Shown piece by piece: positions 48,120-60,636 of a stretch of 64,000 bases of DNA; position 1 is the stretch's first letter, and every line of letters begins with the position of its first letter. A model generated the notes under the pieces. The model ran no database searches, was not told the origin of the DNA, and saw nothing but the letters and a program-made list of their open reading frames with translations. Source of the DNA: Marivita geojedonensis (GTDB lineage: Bacteria > Pseudomonadota > Alphaproteobacteria > Rhodobacterales > Rhodobacteraceae); the NCBI RefSeq assembly GCF_002115805.1, contig NZ_JFKC01000003.1, forward strand, positions 124,001-188,000. Direction: 5' to 3'. Made by a program: the position numbers and the translations under genes.

Positions 48120-48168
48120 AAGGCCGGTGAACCGGCCTTTGATAAAGGCGCCTTAAGGCGCCTTTTTT
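48120..48168 (+). terminator. Double hairpin with T tract between nuoF and nuoG
   Basis: AAGGCCGGT-GA-ACCGGCCTT (48120-48139), then AAGGCGCCTTAAGGCGCCTT (48145-48164), a perfect palindrome followed by TTTT. It has the form of a Rho-independent terminator and lies inside the nuo operon, about 1.1 kb before nuoG. Confidence 0.7.
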
Positions 48169-48257
48169 CGATTCAGGCGTCATCGACCCGCTCGGGGGTT
48201 GCAAGCCTGCCGCGTCTGAGCGCATTGTGCCCTCAAGAGTTTAATAGGAATACAACC

Positions 48258-48590
48258 ATGAAATCAGCATGGGTCTCGGGCACGCTTCTTCTGGTACTTG
48301 CAGCATGTGGCGATGGGGATATGGACACCATCACCTTAGACGGCGCGCGCTTTTCGGGCGATCTGCGCTCAGAGCGCAGCGACCGCGAGGCGTTTGTGGC
48401 GACCGGGGGCCCTGCGTCGGTCAGCCTCGAAGGTTCACGGCAGGCGGCGGCGTATCAGGCAGTTCAGCACTGCATTGGCTATCTCGGCAGTTCCGACATC
48501 GCTTGGATCAACGGTCCGGATGTCGCCGATGACCAATTAACGATCATCGACGATGAAGTTGTTCTCACAGGTCGCTGTTCTGAGCCATAA
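48258..48590 (+). CDS. Small lipoprotein in the nuo operon (2 of 3)
   Basis: 110 aa. Lipobox LAAC (Cys17); a short acidic stretch; internal Cys72 (QHCIGYLG) and C-terminal Cys107 in VVLTGRCSEP. The Cys arrangement matches the lipoproteins at 43946 and 51298, suggesting a disulfide-held domain. Only a poor RBS (AGGAA) before ATG 48258. Lies just after the internal terminator. Confidence 0.75.
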   Translation: MKSAWVSGTLLLVLAACGDGDMDTITLDGARFSGDLRSERSDREAFVATGGPASVSLEGSRQAAAYQAVQHCIGYLGSSDIAWINGPDVADDQLTIIDDEVVLTGRCSEP

Positions 48591-48681
48591 GCTGCTGAAT
48601 GTCGGCCGATTTTCCTTTGGATATTGAATAACACCTGGCGCAGAACCCATATTGAAGCCAGACGATGCATTGAGGCGAGTT

Positions 48682-49077
48682 ATGCGGATCCTGACATCTT
48701 TGGTGGCCGTTTTGGCCATCACCGGAACAGTTGCATCAGCAAAGCCACCGCTGCGCGAGGTCGCCGAGATCGATGATATGGTCATGGTGGTCGCGATTGC
48801 GGATGAAATCCGCAAGTCCTGCGACGACATCGGCGCGCGATTGATACGAGCCTATTCCACTCTGAACGGTCTCAAGGCGCTGGCCCGAGAAAAGGGCTAC
48901 AGCGACGAAGAGATCGAGCGGTATGTGACGTCGAAAGACGAAAAAGCGCGGATGCGCGAAAAAGCCGAGTCGTTCCTGCTGGCCAACGGTGTTCGGGCAG
49001 ACGACCGCGCGGCGCTGTGTCGCTTCGGCAAGATGCAGATCCAGGCACAGACCGAGATCGGCGAACTGCTGAAATAA
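48682..49077 (+). CDS. DUF5333 exported protein
   Basis: 131 aa. Signal peptide ending VASA-K; the mature part AKPPLREVAEIDDMVMVVAI, SCDDIGARLIRAYSTLNGLK and GYSDEEIERYVTSKDEKARM matches DUF5333, known from Rhodobacterales. Two Cys (SCDD, LCRF) could pair. GAGGCGAG lies 5-12 bases before ATG 48682. Function unknown; the position before nuoG is its only clue. Confidence 0.85.
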   Translation: MRILTSLVAVLAITGTVASAKPPLREVAEIDDMVMVVAIADEIRKSCDDIGARLIRAYSTLNGLKALAREKGYSDEEIERYVTSKDEKARMREKAESFLLANGVRADDRAALCRFGKMQIQAQTEIGELLK

Positions 49078-49273
49078 GCGCCAATTCGGGCGGACTTTCC
49101 GTCATATTCAAAAACCCGCAAGTTACCGTACCCGCGTCGATATTTCCCGTTTTCTTTTTGCCTGAACATCTGGCCTATTTGGGAGAGCCGCGCTAGAAGG
49201 CGGGCGACGTCAGCCGATCGCCGTTTGCCGCGGCATCGACTGCGCCAGCCAAATGGGAACAAAGGGCTCGGGC

Positions 49274-51292
<2,019 letters not shown>

Positions 51293-51297
51293 GCCTG

Positions 51298-51699
51298 ATG
51301 CGCCAAATGGCGGTCATAGCACCCGTTGCGATGGTGATGGTGGGCGGTTTGTCGGGATGCGATGCGGCACAACCGACCGACTCGCGCTTTGCTCCGGACT
51401 ACCAAGGCGTGGAGACCACGTTGCTTGACGGTGATCTGGTCAAGTTTGACGTGGCCATGCAGGGTGCGCGCGGCCCTGTGGACGTGGAAAACTACGCCGA
51501 ATGCGCCGCAGCGCAGTATGCGTTGATCCGTGGCTACGGTTTTGCGCGGCATTTGCGCACAAATGTATACGAAGAGGCTGGCCTCTGGCGAGGAGATGCG
51601 GTTTACACCATCTCGCCGGCGCTGCCCCGTGGGGTGCGGACCATCGACGCCGAAGTCGTGACCGCCTCATGCGTAGAAAACGGAATACCGATGGTTTGA
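51298..51699 (+). CDS. Small lipoprotein in the nuo operon (3 of 3)
   Basis: 133 aa. Lipobox LSGC (Cys21); internal Cys69 in [18 protein letters not shown]-terminal Cys125 in [10 protein letters not shown]. Same pattern as the lipoproteins at 43946 and 48258. Starts 5 bases after nuoG and ends 7 bases before nuoH. Envelope-anchored; function unknown. Confidence 0.75.
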   Translation: MRQMAVIAPVAMVMVGGLSGCDAAQPTDSRFAPDYQGVETTLLDGDLVKFDVAMQGARGPVDVENYAECAAAQYALIRGYGFARHLRTNVYEEAGLWRGDAVYTISPALPRGVRTIDAEVVTASCVENGIPMV

Positions 51700-51706
51700 G
51701 GACGTG

Positions 51707-52735
51707 ATGGCTGACTTCTTTACCACCCCCCTAGGGATCGGCGTGATCATCGTCGCACAGTGTCTTGCGGTACTGGGCTTTGTGATGGTGAGCCTTCTGT
51801 TCCTCGTCTATGGTGACCGGAAAATCTGGGCCGCGGTCCAGATGCGGCGAGGTCCGAACGTCGTGGGCGCTTACGGACTGCTTCAGACCGTAGCTGATGC
51901 GCTGAAATACGTTGTCAAGGAAGTGGTCGTGCCGGCCGGCGCCGACAAGCCGGTGTTCATGCTGGCGCCGATGACCAGCTTTGTTCTTGCGATGATCGCC
52001 TGGGCGGTGATCCCCTTCAACGACACTTGGGTTCTGTCGGATATCAACGTCGCGATCCTCTATGTCTTCGCCGTCTCCTCGCTCGAGGTTTACGGCGTGA
52101 TCATGGGTGGCTGGGCGTCGAACTCGAAATACCCGTTCCTTGGCTCGCTGCGCTCTGCCGCGCAGATGATTTCCTACGAAGTGTCGCTGGGCCTGATCAT
52201 CATCGGCATCATCATTTCGACCGGATCAATGAACTTTGGCGACATCGTCCGGGCACAGGACGGCGATTTCGGATTCTTCTCGTGGTACTGGCTGCCGCAC
52301 TTCCCGATGGTGTTCCTGTTCTTCATCTCGGCGCTGGCCGAAACCAACCGCCCACCCTTCGACCTTCCCGAAGCGGAATCGGAACTCGTGGCAGGCTACC
52401 AGGTGGAATACTCGTCGACACCGTTCCTGCTGTTCATGGCGGGCGAATACATCGCGATCTTCCTGATGTGCGCGCTGACCTCGCTGCTGTTCTTTGGCGG
52501 CTGGCTGTCGCCCATTCCGGGTATCCCGGACGGCGCGCTGTGGATGGTCGGCAAGATGGCATTCTTCTTCTTCATCTTCGCGATGGTGAAGGCGATCACC
52601 CCCCGCTACCGCTATGACCAGCTGATGCGGATCGGTTGGAAAGTGTTCCTGCCGTTCTCGCTGATCTGGGTGGTCTTCGTGGCCTTCGCGGCAAAGTTCG
52701 ACTGGTTCTGGGGCGCTTTCGCGCGCTGGGTATAA
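51707..52735 (+). CDS. nuoH: NADH-quinone oxidoreductase subunit H
   Basis: 342 aa, about eight membrane helices, forms the quinone entry. Signatures [20 protein letters not shown] and [23 protein letters not shown] 51707 follows GAGG with 5 bases spacing; a GTG at 51704 is too close to the SD. Confidence 0.97.
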   Translation: MADFFTTPLGIGVIIVAQCLAVLGFVMVSLLFLVYGDRKIWAAVQMRRGPNVVGAYGLLQTVADALKYVVKEVVVPAGADKPVFMLAPMTSFVLAMIAWAVIPFNDTWVLSDINVAILYVFAVSSLEVYGVIMGGWASNSKYPFLGSLRSAAQMISYEVSLGLIIIGIIISTGSMNFGDIVRAQDGDFGFFSWYWLPHFPMVFLFFISALAETNRPPFDLPEAESELVAGYQVEYSSTPFLLFMAGEYIAIFLMCALTSLLFFGGWLSPIPGIPDGALWMVGKMAFFFFIFAMVKAITPRYRYDQLMRIGWKVFLPFSLIWVVFVAFAAKFDWFWGAFARWV

Positions 52736-52747
52736 GGAGAGGTCAAG

Positions 52748-53242
52748 ATGGCGAATATCGACTACGGACGCGCTGCCAAGTACTTCCTTCTTCAGGATTT
52801 CTGGGTCGGCATGAAACTGGGCTTCAAGTACTTCTTTGCGCCCAAGGCAACCGTGAACTACCCGCACGAAAAAGGCCCGCTGTCCCCGCGCTTCCGCGGT
52901 GAACATGCGCTGCGCCGCTACCCGAACGGTGAAGAGCGCTGCATCGCCTGCAAACTGTGCGAGGCGATCTGCCCGGCGCAGGCGATCACCATCGACGCGG
53001 AACCCCGCGACGACGGCTCGCGCCGCACCACGCGCTATGACATCGACATGACCAAGTGCATCTACTGCGGCTTCTGCCAGGAAGCCTGCCCGGTGGATGC
53101 AATTGTCGAAGGTCCGAACTTCGAGTTTTCGACCGAGACCCGCGAAGAGCTTTACTACGACAAGGCCAAGCTCTTGGACAACGGCGAACGCTGGGAAGCC
53201 GAGATCGCGCGCAACCTCGAACTGGATGCGCCGTACCGATGA
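52748..53242 (+). CDS. nuoI: NADH-quinone oxidoreductase subunit I
   Basis: 164 aa ferredoxin-like subunit with two [4Fe-4S] motifs, [16 protein letters not shown] and [27 protein letters not shown] lies just upstream. ATGA overlap with the next gene. Confidence 0.97.
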   Translation: MANIDYGRAAKYFLLQDFWVGMKLGFKYFFAPKATVNYPHEKGPLSPRFRGEHALRRYPNGEERCIACKLCEAICPAQAITIDAEPRDDGSRRTTRYDIDMTKCIYCGFCQEACPVDAIVEGPNFEFSTETREELYYDKAKLLDNGERWEAEIARNLELDAPYR

Positions 53243-53649
53243 GCGATACGAAAACCCCTTTCGAGTTGATGATGCAGCAGGCGCAGGAGATGGCGCGTGC
53301 CTTCAATCCTGCGCTCTCGTCGTTCGACCCCAAGGGGTTCGAAAAGCTGTGGCCGACCATGCCGAAGGACGCCATGGAGATGTGGTTCGGCAAGGGCATC
53401 AGCAAGGACGGTCTGGACGCCAAGACGCGGCTGCTGCTGACCCTCGCAGGCATGACCATGCAGGGCGCGCAGGCGGAAACGCCGTTCCGCATGACCGTGC
53501 GCCACGCGACTGAGGCCGGTGCCACGAAAGACGAAATTGCCGAGACCATCGCCCAGATGTCGATGTTCGCCGGTATCCCTGCCATGACCCGCGCCATGGA
53601 ACTTGCGCGCGAGGTGATGGAAGACGAGAAAAAGGATGACGAGACATGA
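53239..53649 (+). CDS. Carboxymuconolactone decarboxylase-like protein in the nuo operon
   Basis: 136 aa helical AhpD/CMD-type fold: [54 protein letters not shown]. The CxxC of AhpD-like peroxidases is absent, so redox activity of that type is unlikely. It overlaps nuoI and nuoJ by 4 bases at each end, an unusual tight insertion among complex I subunits. Function unknown. Confidence 0.85.
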   Translation: MSDTKTPFELMMQQAQEMARAFNPALSSFDPKGFEKLWPTMPKDAMEMWFGKGISKDGLDAKTRLLLTLAGMTMQGAQAETPFRMTVRHATEAGATKDEIAETIAQMSMFAGIPAMTRAMELAREVMEDEKKDDET

Positions 53650-54248
53650 CTGTCTTTGCCTTCTACCTCTTTGCCCTGTCGGTGATCGCGGGCGGTCTGT
53701 TCACGGTGGTGAGCCGCAACCCGGTGCATTCGGTCCTGTGGCTGATCCTCGCCTTCCTGTCCTCGGCGGGCCTGTTCGTGCTTCTGGGCGCGGAATTCGT
53801 GGCGATGCTTCTGGTGATCGTCTACGTGGGCGCAGTGGCGGTTCTGTTCCTCTTCGTCGTGATGATGCTCGACGTGGATTTCTCGGAACTGAAGGCTGAA
53901 ATGGCCCGCTACATGCCGCTGGCGCTGCTTATCGGCGTGGTCATCCTGATGCAATTCGCGCTGGCCTTCGGCGCGTGGGAAAGCAACGCGGCAGCCGAAG
54001 GGCTGCGCGCCCAGGTGATGCCGGTCGACCGGCACAATACCGAAGCCTTGGGCCTGATCCTGTATGACCAGTATTTCCTGCTCTTCCAGCTTGCCGGGCT
54101 GATCCTGCTGGTCGCCATGATCGGCGCGATTGTCCTCACGCTGCGGCACCGCTCGGACATCAAGCGCCAGAACGTGCTGGCGCAGATGTACCGCGATCCG
54201 GCCAAGGCGATGGAACTGAAAGACGTGAAGCCCGGACAGGGCCTGTAA
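53646..54248 (+). CDS. nuoJ: NADH-quinone oxidoreductase subunit J
   Basis: 200 aa with five membrane segments. [20 protein letters not shown] and [19 protein letters not shown] are typical. A 71-base gap with a short hairpin separates it from nuoK. Confidence 0.96.
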   Translation: MTVFAFYLFALSVIAGGLFTVVSRNPVHSVLWLILAFLSSAGLFVLLGAEFVAMLLVIVYVGAVAVLFLFVVMMLDVDFSELKAEMARYMPLALLIGVVILMQFALAFGAWESNAAAEGLRAQVMPVDRHNTEALGLILYDQYFLLFQLAGLILLVAMIGAIVLTLRHRSDIKRQNVLAQMYRDPAKAMELKDVKPGQGL

Positions 54249-54319
54249 AGATTCGCAGCCCCGATCCAATTGGGGCGCTTTGACAAAGAAAACGACGGGG
54301 CACACCCCGGAGGGACGTG

Positions 54320-54625
54320 ATGATAGGACTTGAGCATTACCTGACAGTGGCAGCGGTGCTGTTCGTGATCGGGATTTTCGGACTGTTCCTGAACCGCAAG
54401 AACGTGATCATCCTGCTGATGAGCATCGAACTGATGCTGTTGGCGGTGAACATCAACCTTGTCGCGTTCTCGAGCTTCCTTGGCGATCTGGTGGGGCAGG
54501 TGTTCACCTTGTTCGTTCTCACCGTCGCCGCCGCCGAAGCCGCGATTGGCCTTGCCATCCTCGTCTGTTTCTTCCGCAACCGTGGCTCCATCGCGGTTGA
54601 AGACGTCAACGTGATGAAGGGCTGA
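54320..54625 (+). CDS. nuoK: NADH-quinone oxidoreductase subunit K
   Basis: 101 aa, the usual length, with three membrane helices carrying conserved Glu ([27 protein letters not shown]). ATG 54320 follows GGAGGGA; a GTG at 54317 is adjacent but too near the SD. Confidence 0.97.
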   Translation: MIGLEHYLTVAAVLFVIGIFGLFLNRKNVIILLMSIELMLLAVNINLVAFSSFLGDLVGQVFTLFVLTVAAAEAAIGLAILVCFFRNRGSIAVEDVNVMKG

Positions 54626-54630
54626 CGATC

Positions 54631-56766
54631 ATGGAAACGCTTATCCTGTTTTCCCCGCTGGTCGGTGCCATTCTGTGTGGCTTTGGCTGGAAGTTCATCG
54701 GTGAGACCGCCGCGCAATGGATCGCCACGGGCCTTTTGTTCTTCGCCTGTGCGCTCTCCTGGATCGTCTTCCTGAGCCAAGACGGCGTCACCGAGACCAT
54801 CAACATCCTGCGCTGGATCGAATCCGGCACGCTCAGCACCGAATGGGCGATCCGTCTGGACCGCCTGACCGCGACGATGCTGATCGTCGTGACCACGGTT
54901 TCGGCGCTCGTGCACCTGTATTCCTTCGGCTACATGGATCACGACCCGCAGTGGAAAGAAGGCGAAAGCTATAAGCCGCGCTTCTTTGCCTACCTGTCGT
55001 TCTTCACCTTCGCCATGCTCATGCTGGTGACATCGGACAACCTTGTTCAGATGTTCTTTGGCTGGGAAGGCGTGGGCGTCGCGTCCTACCTGCTGATCGG
55101 CTTCTACTATCGCAAGCCGTCCGCCAACGCCGCAGCCATCAAGGCCTTCGTGGTCAACCGTGTGGGCGACTTCGGCTTCGCACTGGGCATCTTTGCGCTG
55201 TTCTTCCTCGTGGACAGCATCCGCTTTGATGACATCTTCGCAGCCGCGCCGACGCTGGCAGAAACGCAGCTGACCTTCCTCTGGATCGAATGGAACGCGG
55301 CCAACCTGATCGCCTTCCTTCTGTTCATCGGGGCGATGGGGAAATCGGCGCAGCTGATCCTGCACACGTGGTTGCCGGACGCGATGGAAGGTCCGACCCC
55401 GGTGTCAGCTCTGATCCACGCGGCAACCATGGTGACCGCAGGCGTTTACCTTGTCTGCCGCATGTCGCCGCTGATGGAATTCGCGCCCGAAGCGCAGTCC
55501 TTCATCGTCTTCCTTGGTGCGACCACCGCGTTCTTCGCGGCCACGGTCGGCCTCGTGCAGAACGACATCAAGCGCGTGATCGCGTATTCGACCTGTTCGC
55601 AGTTGGGCTACATGTTCGTGGCCGCGGGCGTCGGTGTCTACTCGGTGGCGATGTTCCATCTCTTCACACACGCGTTCTTCAAGGCAATGCTGTTCCTTGG
55701 CGCCGGTTCGGTCATCCATGCGATGCACCACGAGCAGGACATGCGGAGCTATGGCGGCCTGCGGAAGAAGATCCCCTATACCTTTGGCGCGATGATGATC
55801 GGCACTCTGGCAATCACCGGTGTTGGTATCCCGCTGACCGGCTGGATCGGCTTTGCTGGCTTTGCCTCAAAGGACGCGGTGATCGAAAGCGCCTATGCCG
55901 CTGGCCCGATGGGCTATGCCTTCTGGATGCTGGTCATCGCGGCACTGTTCACCAGTTTCTATTCCTGGCGTCTGATGTTCCTGACGTTCTACGGCAAGCC
56001 GCGCGGCGACAAGCACACGCATGAACACGCGCATGAAAGCCCGATGGTCATGCTGATCCCGCTCGGAGTGCTGAGCCTCGGCGCGGTCTTTGCTGGTGCC
56101 ATCTGGTACAACAGCTTCTTCGGTCACACGGACAGCGTCGCCAAGTTCTTCGGCGTGCCCTATGCCGAGGCGGGTGAACACTCTGCCGAAGGTGACGGCC
56201 ACGGCGAAGAGGCCGCACATGGTGAGGCGGCTGATGCGGGTCATGGTGAAGACGCAGCTCATGGTGAAGAAGCCAAGGGTGGTGAGCACCACTATGTCTT
56301 TGCAGGTCAGCCGGGCGAGGGTGCCATCTATGTGGGTCCCGACAACGACATCCTGAACGAGGCGCATGAAGTTCCGAAATGGGTCAAGGTTAGCCCGTTC
56401 ATCGCGATGCTGTTGGGTCTGGGTACCGCTTACTGGTTCTATATCGTGAACCCGAAGCTGCCCAAGCGTCTGGCCGAGAGCCAGCGTCCGCTGTACCTCT
56501 TCCTTCTGAATAAGTGGTATTTCGACGAGATTTACGACTTCCTCTTCGTACAACCCGCAAAGGCGCTGGGGCGTCTGTTGTGGAAGCGTGGCGATGGCAA
56601 TGTCATCGACGGGTCGATCAACGGCGTGGCCATGGGTTTCATCCCGATGCTGACGCGCCTCGCTGGTAAGGCACAGTCCGGATACATCTTCACATATGCC
56701 TTCTTCATGGTGATCGGCATTGCAGCCCTTATCACCTGGATGACGCTGAGCGGAGGAGCACACTGA
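54631..56766 (+). CDS. nuoL: NADH-quinone oxidoreductase subunit L with His/Glu-rich insert
   Basis: 711 aa antiporter-like subunit at the distal end of the membrane arm, with the lateral helix at the C-terminus. Conserved [39 protein letters not shown] and [17 protein letters not shown]. Unusual: residues 462-470 read HTHEHAHES and residues 513-554 contain repeats of HGE(x)A, a His/Glu-rich loop between membrane segments. ATGA overlap with nuoM. Confidence 0.97.
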   Translation: METLILFSPLVGAILCGFGWKFIGETAAQWIATGLLFFACALSWIVFLSQDGVTETINILRWIESGTLSTEWAIRLDRLTATMLIVVTTVSALVHLYSFGYMDHDPQWKEGESYKPRFFAYLSFFTFAMLMLVTSDNLVQMFFGWEGVGVASYLLIGFYYRKPSANAAAIKAFVVNRVGDFGFALGIFALFFLVDSIRFDDIFAAAPTLAETQLTFLWIEWNAANLIAFLLFIGAMGKSAQLILHTWLPDAMEGPTPVSALIHAATMVTAGVYLVCRMSPLMEFAPEAQSFIVFLGATTAFFAATVGLVQNDIKRVIAYSTCSQLGYMFVAAGVGVYSVAMFHLFTHAFFKAMLFLGAGSVIHAMHHEQDMRSYGGLRKKIPYTFGAMMIGTLAITGVGIPLTGWIGFAGFASKDAVIESAYAAGPMGYAFWMLVIAALFTSFYSWRLMFLTFYGKPRGDKHTHEHAHESPMVMLIPLGVLSLGAVFAGAIWYNSFFGHTDSVAKFFGVPYAEAGEHSAEGDGHGEEAAHGEAADAGHGEDAAHGEEAKGGEHHYVFAGQPGEGAIYVGPDNDILNEAHEVPKWVKVSPFIAMLLGLGTAYWFYIVNPKLPKRLAESQRPLYLFLLNKWYFDEIYDFLFVQPAKALGRLLWKRGDGNVIDGSINGVAMGFIPMLTRLAGKAQSGYIFTYAFFMVIGIAALITWMTLSGGAH

Positions 56767-58310
56767 TGGATAACCTTCTTTCCATTGTCACGTTCCTGCC
56801 CGCGCTGGCAGCGCTGATCCTGCTGGTCTTCCTCCGGGGCGAGGATGAAGCGGCGAGCCGGAACGCAAAGTGGCTGTCGCTGATCGCGACATCGGCCACC
56901 TTCCTGATCTCGCTGTTCATTCTGGCGCAGTTCGACTCTCAGAACACTGGCTTCCAGATGGTGGAGCAGGGTGAGTGGCTGCTTGGCCTTCAGTACAAGA
57001 TGGGTGTGGACGGCATCTCGGTTCTCTTCGTGATGCTGACCACCTTCATGATGCCGCTGGTCATTGCGGCGAGCTGGGATGTGAGCCACCGCGTCAAGGA
57101 ATACATGATCGCGTTCCTGCTTCTGGAAACGCTGATGCTTGGCGTGTTCATGGCGCTGGACCTGGTGCTGTTCTACCTCTTCTTCGAAGCGGGCCTCATT
57201 CCGATGTTCCTCATCATCGGCATCTGGGGCGGTAAGAACCGCATCTATGCGTCCTTCAAGTTCTTCCTCTACACCTTCCTCGGCTCGGTTCTCATGCTGG
57301 TCGCGATGGTCGGAATGTTCGCCGATGCGGGCACAACCGATATCGAGCAGCTGCTGACACACCAGTTCGGGTCCGAGACCTTCAGCGTTCTGGGTGTTCA
57401 TATCGTCGGCGGTATGCAGACACTGCTGTTCCTTGCCTTCTTCGCCTCTTTTGCGGTGAAGATGCCGATGTGGCCGGTGCACACCTGGTTGCCCGACGCG
57501 CACGTTCAGGCGCCGACCGCAGGTTCGGTTGTTCTGGCGGCGATCCTGCTGAAGATGGGTGGCTACGGCTTCCTGCGGTTCAGCCTGCCGATGTTCCCGG
57601 TGGGGGCAGACGTGCTGACGCCGCTGGTGCTTTGGATGTCCGCCATCGCCATCGTGTACACCTCGCTGGTGGCGCTGGTGCAGGAAGACATGAAAAAGCT
57701 GATCGCCTATTCGTCGGTCGCCCACATGGGCTATGTGACCATGGGCATCTTCGCGGGCAACCAGCAGGGGATCGACGGCGCGATCTTCCAGATGATCAGC
57801 CACGGCTTCATCTCGGGCGCGCTCTTCCTGTGCGTCGGCGTGATCTATGACCGGATGCACACCCGTGACATCGACGCCTATGGCGGTCTGGTGAACCGGA
57901 TGCCGGCCTATGCGCTGATCTTCATGCTCTTCACCATGGCCAATGTCGGCCTGCCGGGTACCTCGGGCTTCATCGGGGAATTCCTGACGCTGATGGGCAT
58001 CTTCCAGGTCAACACATGGATTGCGGCGGTGGCCACATCTGGTGTGATCCTGTCGGCCGCCTATGCGCTCTGGCTCTATCGCCGGGTGGTGATGGGCGAC
58101 CTGATCAAGGAAAGCCTCAAGACCATCACCGACATGACACGCCGCGAGCGGGCAATCTTTGCCCCGCTGGTGATCGCGACGATCCTCTTTGGTGTCTATC
58201 CGGCCCCGATCCTCGACACGATCGGGCCGTCGGTGGAGGCGCTTGTGACCAATTACCAAACTGCACTTGCTGCGGCGGAAACCGCCACGCAAGTCGCCGT
58301 GAACCATTAA
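56766..58310 (+). CDS. nuoM: NADH-quinone oxidoreductase subunit M
   Basis: 514 aa antiporter-like membrane subunit. [20 protein letters not shown] with the conserved Glu, [20 protein letters not shown] with the Lys/His channel region, and [17 protein letters not shown] in overlap with the nuoL stop. Confidence 0.97.
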   Translation: MDNLLSIVTFLPALAALILLVFLRGEDEAASRNAKWLSLIATSATFLISLFILAQFDSQNTGFQMVEQGEWLLGLQYKMGVDGISVLFVMLTTFMMPLVIAASWDVSHRVKEYMIAFLLLETLMLGVFMALDLVLFYLFFEAGLIPMFLIIGIWGGKNRIYASFKFFLYTFLGSVLMLVAMVGMFADAGTTDIEQLLTHQFGSETFSVLGVHIVGGMQTLLFLAFFASFAVKMPMWPVHTWLPDAHVQAPTAGSVVLAAILLKMGGYGFLRFSLPMFPVGADVLTPLVLWMSAIAIVYTSLVALVQEDMKKLIAYSSVAHMGYVTMGIFAGNQQGIDGAIFQMISHGFISGALFLCVGVIYDRMHTRDIDAYGGLVNRMPAYALIFMLFTMANVGLPGTSGFIGEFLTLMGIFQVNTWIAAVATSGVILSAAYALWLYRRVVMGDLIKESLKTITDMTRRERAIFAPLVIATILFGVYPAPILDTIGPSVEALVTNYQTALAAAETATQVAVNH

Positions 58311-58322
58311 GGGGGCGAGGCT

Positions 58323-59765
58323 ATGCTCTCGGCTGATCTGAGTATCATCCTTCCCGAAATCATCCTGGCCATCTATGCGATGCTGGCGCTTCTTGGCGCG
58401 GTCTATACCGTAAAGGACGGGGCTGCGTCGCTGCTGGTCTGGGCGACAAGCGGTCTCTTCCTCGCCATCGCGGTGTGGATCGGGCTGAACGGGGCAGGGA
58501 CCAATGTCGCCTTCAACGGCATGTTCGTCGATGACGGGTTCGCGCGCTTCGCCAAGATCGTGATCCTTGTCTCGGCTGCCGCCGTTCTGCTGATGTCCGA
58601 AGCCTACATGACCCGCCGCGGTCTGTTGCGGTTCGAATATCCGCTGCTGATCGCGCTGGCCGTGGTCGGCATGATGATGATGGTGTCCGCTGGCGACCTG
58701 ATGGCGCTCTATATGGGCCTCGAGTTGCAGTCGCTGTCGCTTTACGTGGTGGCCTCGCTGCGCCGTGATAGCCTGAAATCGACCGAAGCGGGTCTGAAGT
58801 ACTTCGTGCTGGGCGCGCTGTCCTCGGGTCTGCTGCTCTACGGTACGTCGCTGGTTTATGGCTATGCCGGCACCACGCTTTTCTCGGGCATCATCCAGAC
58901 GGCGGTGCACGGCGACCTGTCGCTGGGCCTGCTTTTCGGTCTTGTGTTCCTGATCTCGGGCCTCGCGTTCAAGGTCTCGGCCGTGCCGTTTCACATGTGG
59001 ACGCCGGACGTTTACGAAGGATCGCCCACTCCGGTGACCGCGTTCTTCGCCACCGCGCCGAAAGTGGCGGCGATGGGCCTGTTCGCCCGCGTGATGCACG
59101 ACGCATTCGGCGCCGCCGTCAGCGACTGGAGCCAGGTGATCGCACTCCTGTCCGTGCTGTCGATGTTCCTTGGCGCCATCGCGGCCATCGGCCAGACCGA
59201 CATCAAACGTCTTATGGCGTTCTCGTCGATCGCGCATATGGGCTATGCCCTGATGGGGCTCGCAGCGGGGACTGCGTTCGGCGTGCAGGCGATGCTGATC
59301 TACATGGCGATCTACGTAACGATGAACGTCGGCACATTCGCCTTCATCCTGTCGATGAGCCGCGATGGTCAGCCCGTGTCGAACATCGCGTCCCTGAACA
59401 TGTATTCCAAGCGTGAACCGGGCAAGGCGCTGGCGATGCTGGTGCTGCTCTTCTCGCTCGCAGGTGTGCCGCCGTTGGTCGGCTTCTTCGGCAAACTCTA
59501 CGTGCTGCGCGCCGCCTATGAGGCTGGTCTGGCATGGCTGGCGATCGCCGGTGTGATCGCGTCGGTGATCGGTGCGTTCTACTACCTGCGGATCGTCTTC
59601 TACATGTATTTCGGGCAGGAGCGGGACGACGCGCTGGACAAGAGCCGGTCCCCGGTTCTCTGGGGGATGCTCATGGCAAGCGCCATCATCATGGTGGTTG
59701 GTGTCGTCAACCTCTTCGGCATCGAAGGGGCAGCAGCAGCCGCGGCGGCGACCCTTGTCAACTAA
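58323..59765 (+). CDS. nuoN: NADH-quinone oxidoreductase subunit N
   Basis: 480 aa, the third antiporter-like subunit. [40 protein letters not shown], and [26 protein letters not shown] before the ATG. Last nuo gene; the operon may continue into birA, although a hairpin lies between. Confidence 0.97.
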   Translation: MLSADLSIILPEIILAIYAMLALLGAVYTVKDGAASLLVWATSGLFLAIAVWIGLNGAGTNVAFNGMFVDDGFARFAKIVILVSAAAVLLMSEAYMTRRGLLRFEYPLLIALAVVGMMMMVSAGDLMALYMGLELQSLSLYVVASLRRDSLKSTEAGLKYFVLGALSSGLLLYGTSLVYGYAGTTLFSGIIQTAVHGDLSLGLLFGLVFLISGLAFKVSAVPFHMWTPDVYEGSPTPVTAFFATAPKVAAMGLFARVMHDAFGAAVSDWSQVIALLSVLSMFLGAIAAIGQTDIKRLMAFSSIAHMGYALMGLAAGTAFGVQAMLIYMAIYVTMNVGTFAFILSMSRDGQPVSNIASLNMYSKREPGKALAMLVLLFSLAGVPPLVGFFGKLYVLRAAYEAGLAWLAIAGVIASVIGAFYYLRIVFYMYFGQERDDALDKSRSPVLWGMLMASAIIMVVGVVNLFGIEGAAAAAAATLVN

Positions 59766-59790
59766 GCGGTCCACACCGTTGAAACATCGT

Positions 59791-59819
59791 GACGCGCCAA
59801 TGGCGCGTCGCTTTGTTTT
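59791..59819 (+). terminator. Terminator after nuoN
   Basis: GACGCGCC-AAT-GGCGCGTC (59791-59809) followed by GCTTTGTTTT. Short loop, T-rich 3' side. Likely end of the nuo transcript, perhaps with read-through to birA. Confidence 0.65.
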
Positions 59820-59848
59820 GTGCACCCAGCTGCGCGGGGCGCGATGCC

Positions 59849-59878
59849 TCCGGCGGGAGTTTATCCGGCAAGATGAAG
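59849..59878 (+). repeat. Dispersed intergenic repeat, copy 5
   Basis: CCGGCGGGAGTTTATCCGGC then AAGATGAAGG. The tail GGAGTTTA...GGCAAGATGAAG matches 33400-33415. An ATG in this repeat (59873) is in frame with birA. Confidence 0.6.
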
Positions 59879-59890
59879 GAGCCTGTCGTT

Positions 59891-60625
59891 TTGTCTGAGT
59901 GGCCGATGGGATATGGGCGGCAGGTGCTTACCGAAGTGGACAGCACCATGGCCGAGGCCGCACGGCAGGCCAAGGGTCTGGCGGGGCCGACCTGGATCTG
60001 TGCGCTGCGCCAGACGGCAGCACGGGGGCGGCGCGGGCGTGCCTGGGTGAACCCGGAAGGGAATTTCGCCGCCACTTTGGTGTTGCCAACGTCTGACGCG
60101 TCCGAGAAACGCGCTTTGCGCAGTTTCGTGGCCGCGCTGGCGCTGTTCGATGCGCTTGTCGCGGTGTCGGGCAGGGTTGACGGGTTGACGCTCAAGTGGC
60201 CGAACGATGTGCTGCTGACCGGGGGCAAGGTCGCCGGTATCCTGCTGGAGAGCATCGGGGCGCATCTGGCAATCGGAATCGGGGTCAATCTGATCGCGGC
60301 GCCAGCGTCTTCCGAGGTGGAAGAGCGCGCAGTCGCGCCGGTCTCTGTCCTGTCTGCTCTGGGCGTCGAGGTTGGGCCGGAGGTTTTTCTCGACATTCTC
60401 GCTGAAGCCTATGCCCGGCACGAAGCGCAATTCGCCACCTACGGCTTCGCGCCGATCCGAGAGGCCTGGCTTACGCGCGCGGCGCGGCTTGGCGAGGTTG
60501 TTACGGCGCGGATGGGGGATCGTGAAGTGACGGGCAGCTTCGAGACGGTGGACGCCGAGGGGCGGATCGTCCTAAACACCGCATCAGGCCGCCAAGCCAT
60601 TGCGGCGGCGGATATCTTCTTCTGA
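59891..60625 (+). CDS. birA: Biotin-[acetyl-CoA-carboxylase] ligase
   Basis: About 244 aa, class I biotin ligase without the DNA-binding N-terminus. Biotinyl-AMP motif QTAARGRRGRAWVNP and KWPNDVLLTGGKVAGIL. It would modify the biotinyl Lys of MccA. Start uncertain: TTG 59891 has AAGGAG 9 bases upstream and gives LSEWPMGYG, whereas ATG 59873 lies in the dispersed repeat with no SD. Confidence 0.93.
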   Translation: MSEWPMGYGRQVLTEVDSTMAEAARQAKGLAGPTWICALRQTAARGRRGRAWVNPEGNFAATLVLPTSDASEKRALRSFVAALALFDALVAVSGRVDGLTLKWPNDVLLTGGKVAGILLESIGAHLAIGIGVNLIAAPASSEVEERAVAPVSVLSALGVEVGPEVFLDILAEAYARHEAQFATYGFAPIREAWLTRAARLGEVVTARMGDREVTGSFETVDAEGRIVLNTASGRQAIAAADIFF

Positions 60626-60636
60626 GGGGCAGGGCC

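Noticed and set aside
56532-59825. A minus-strand open frame of nearly 1100 codons
   Set aside because: It lies exactly antisense to nuoL-nuoN, is extremely rich in His, Arg, Gln and Asp, has no recognisable domain and is explained by the codon bias of the real genes.
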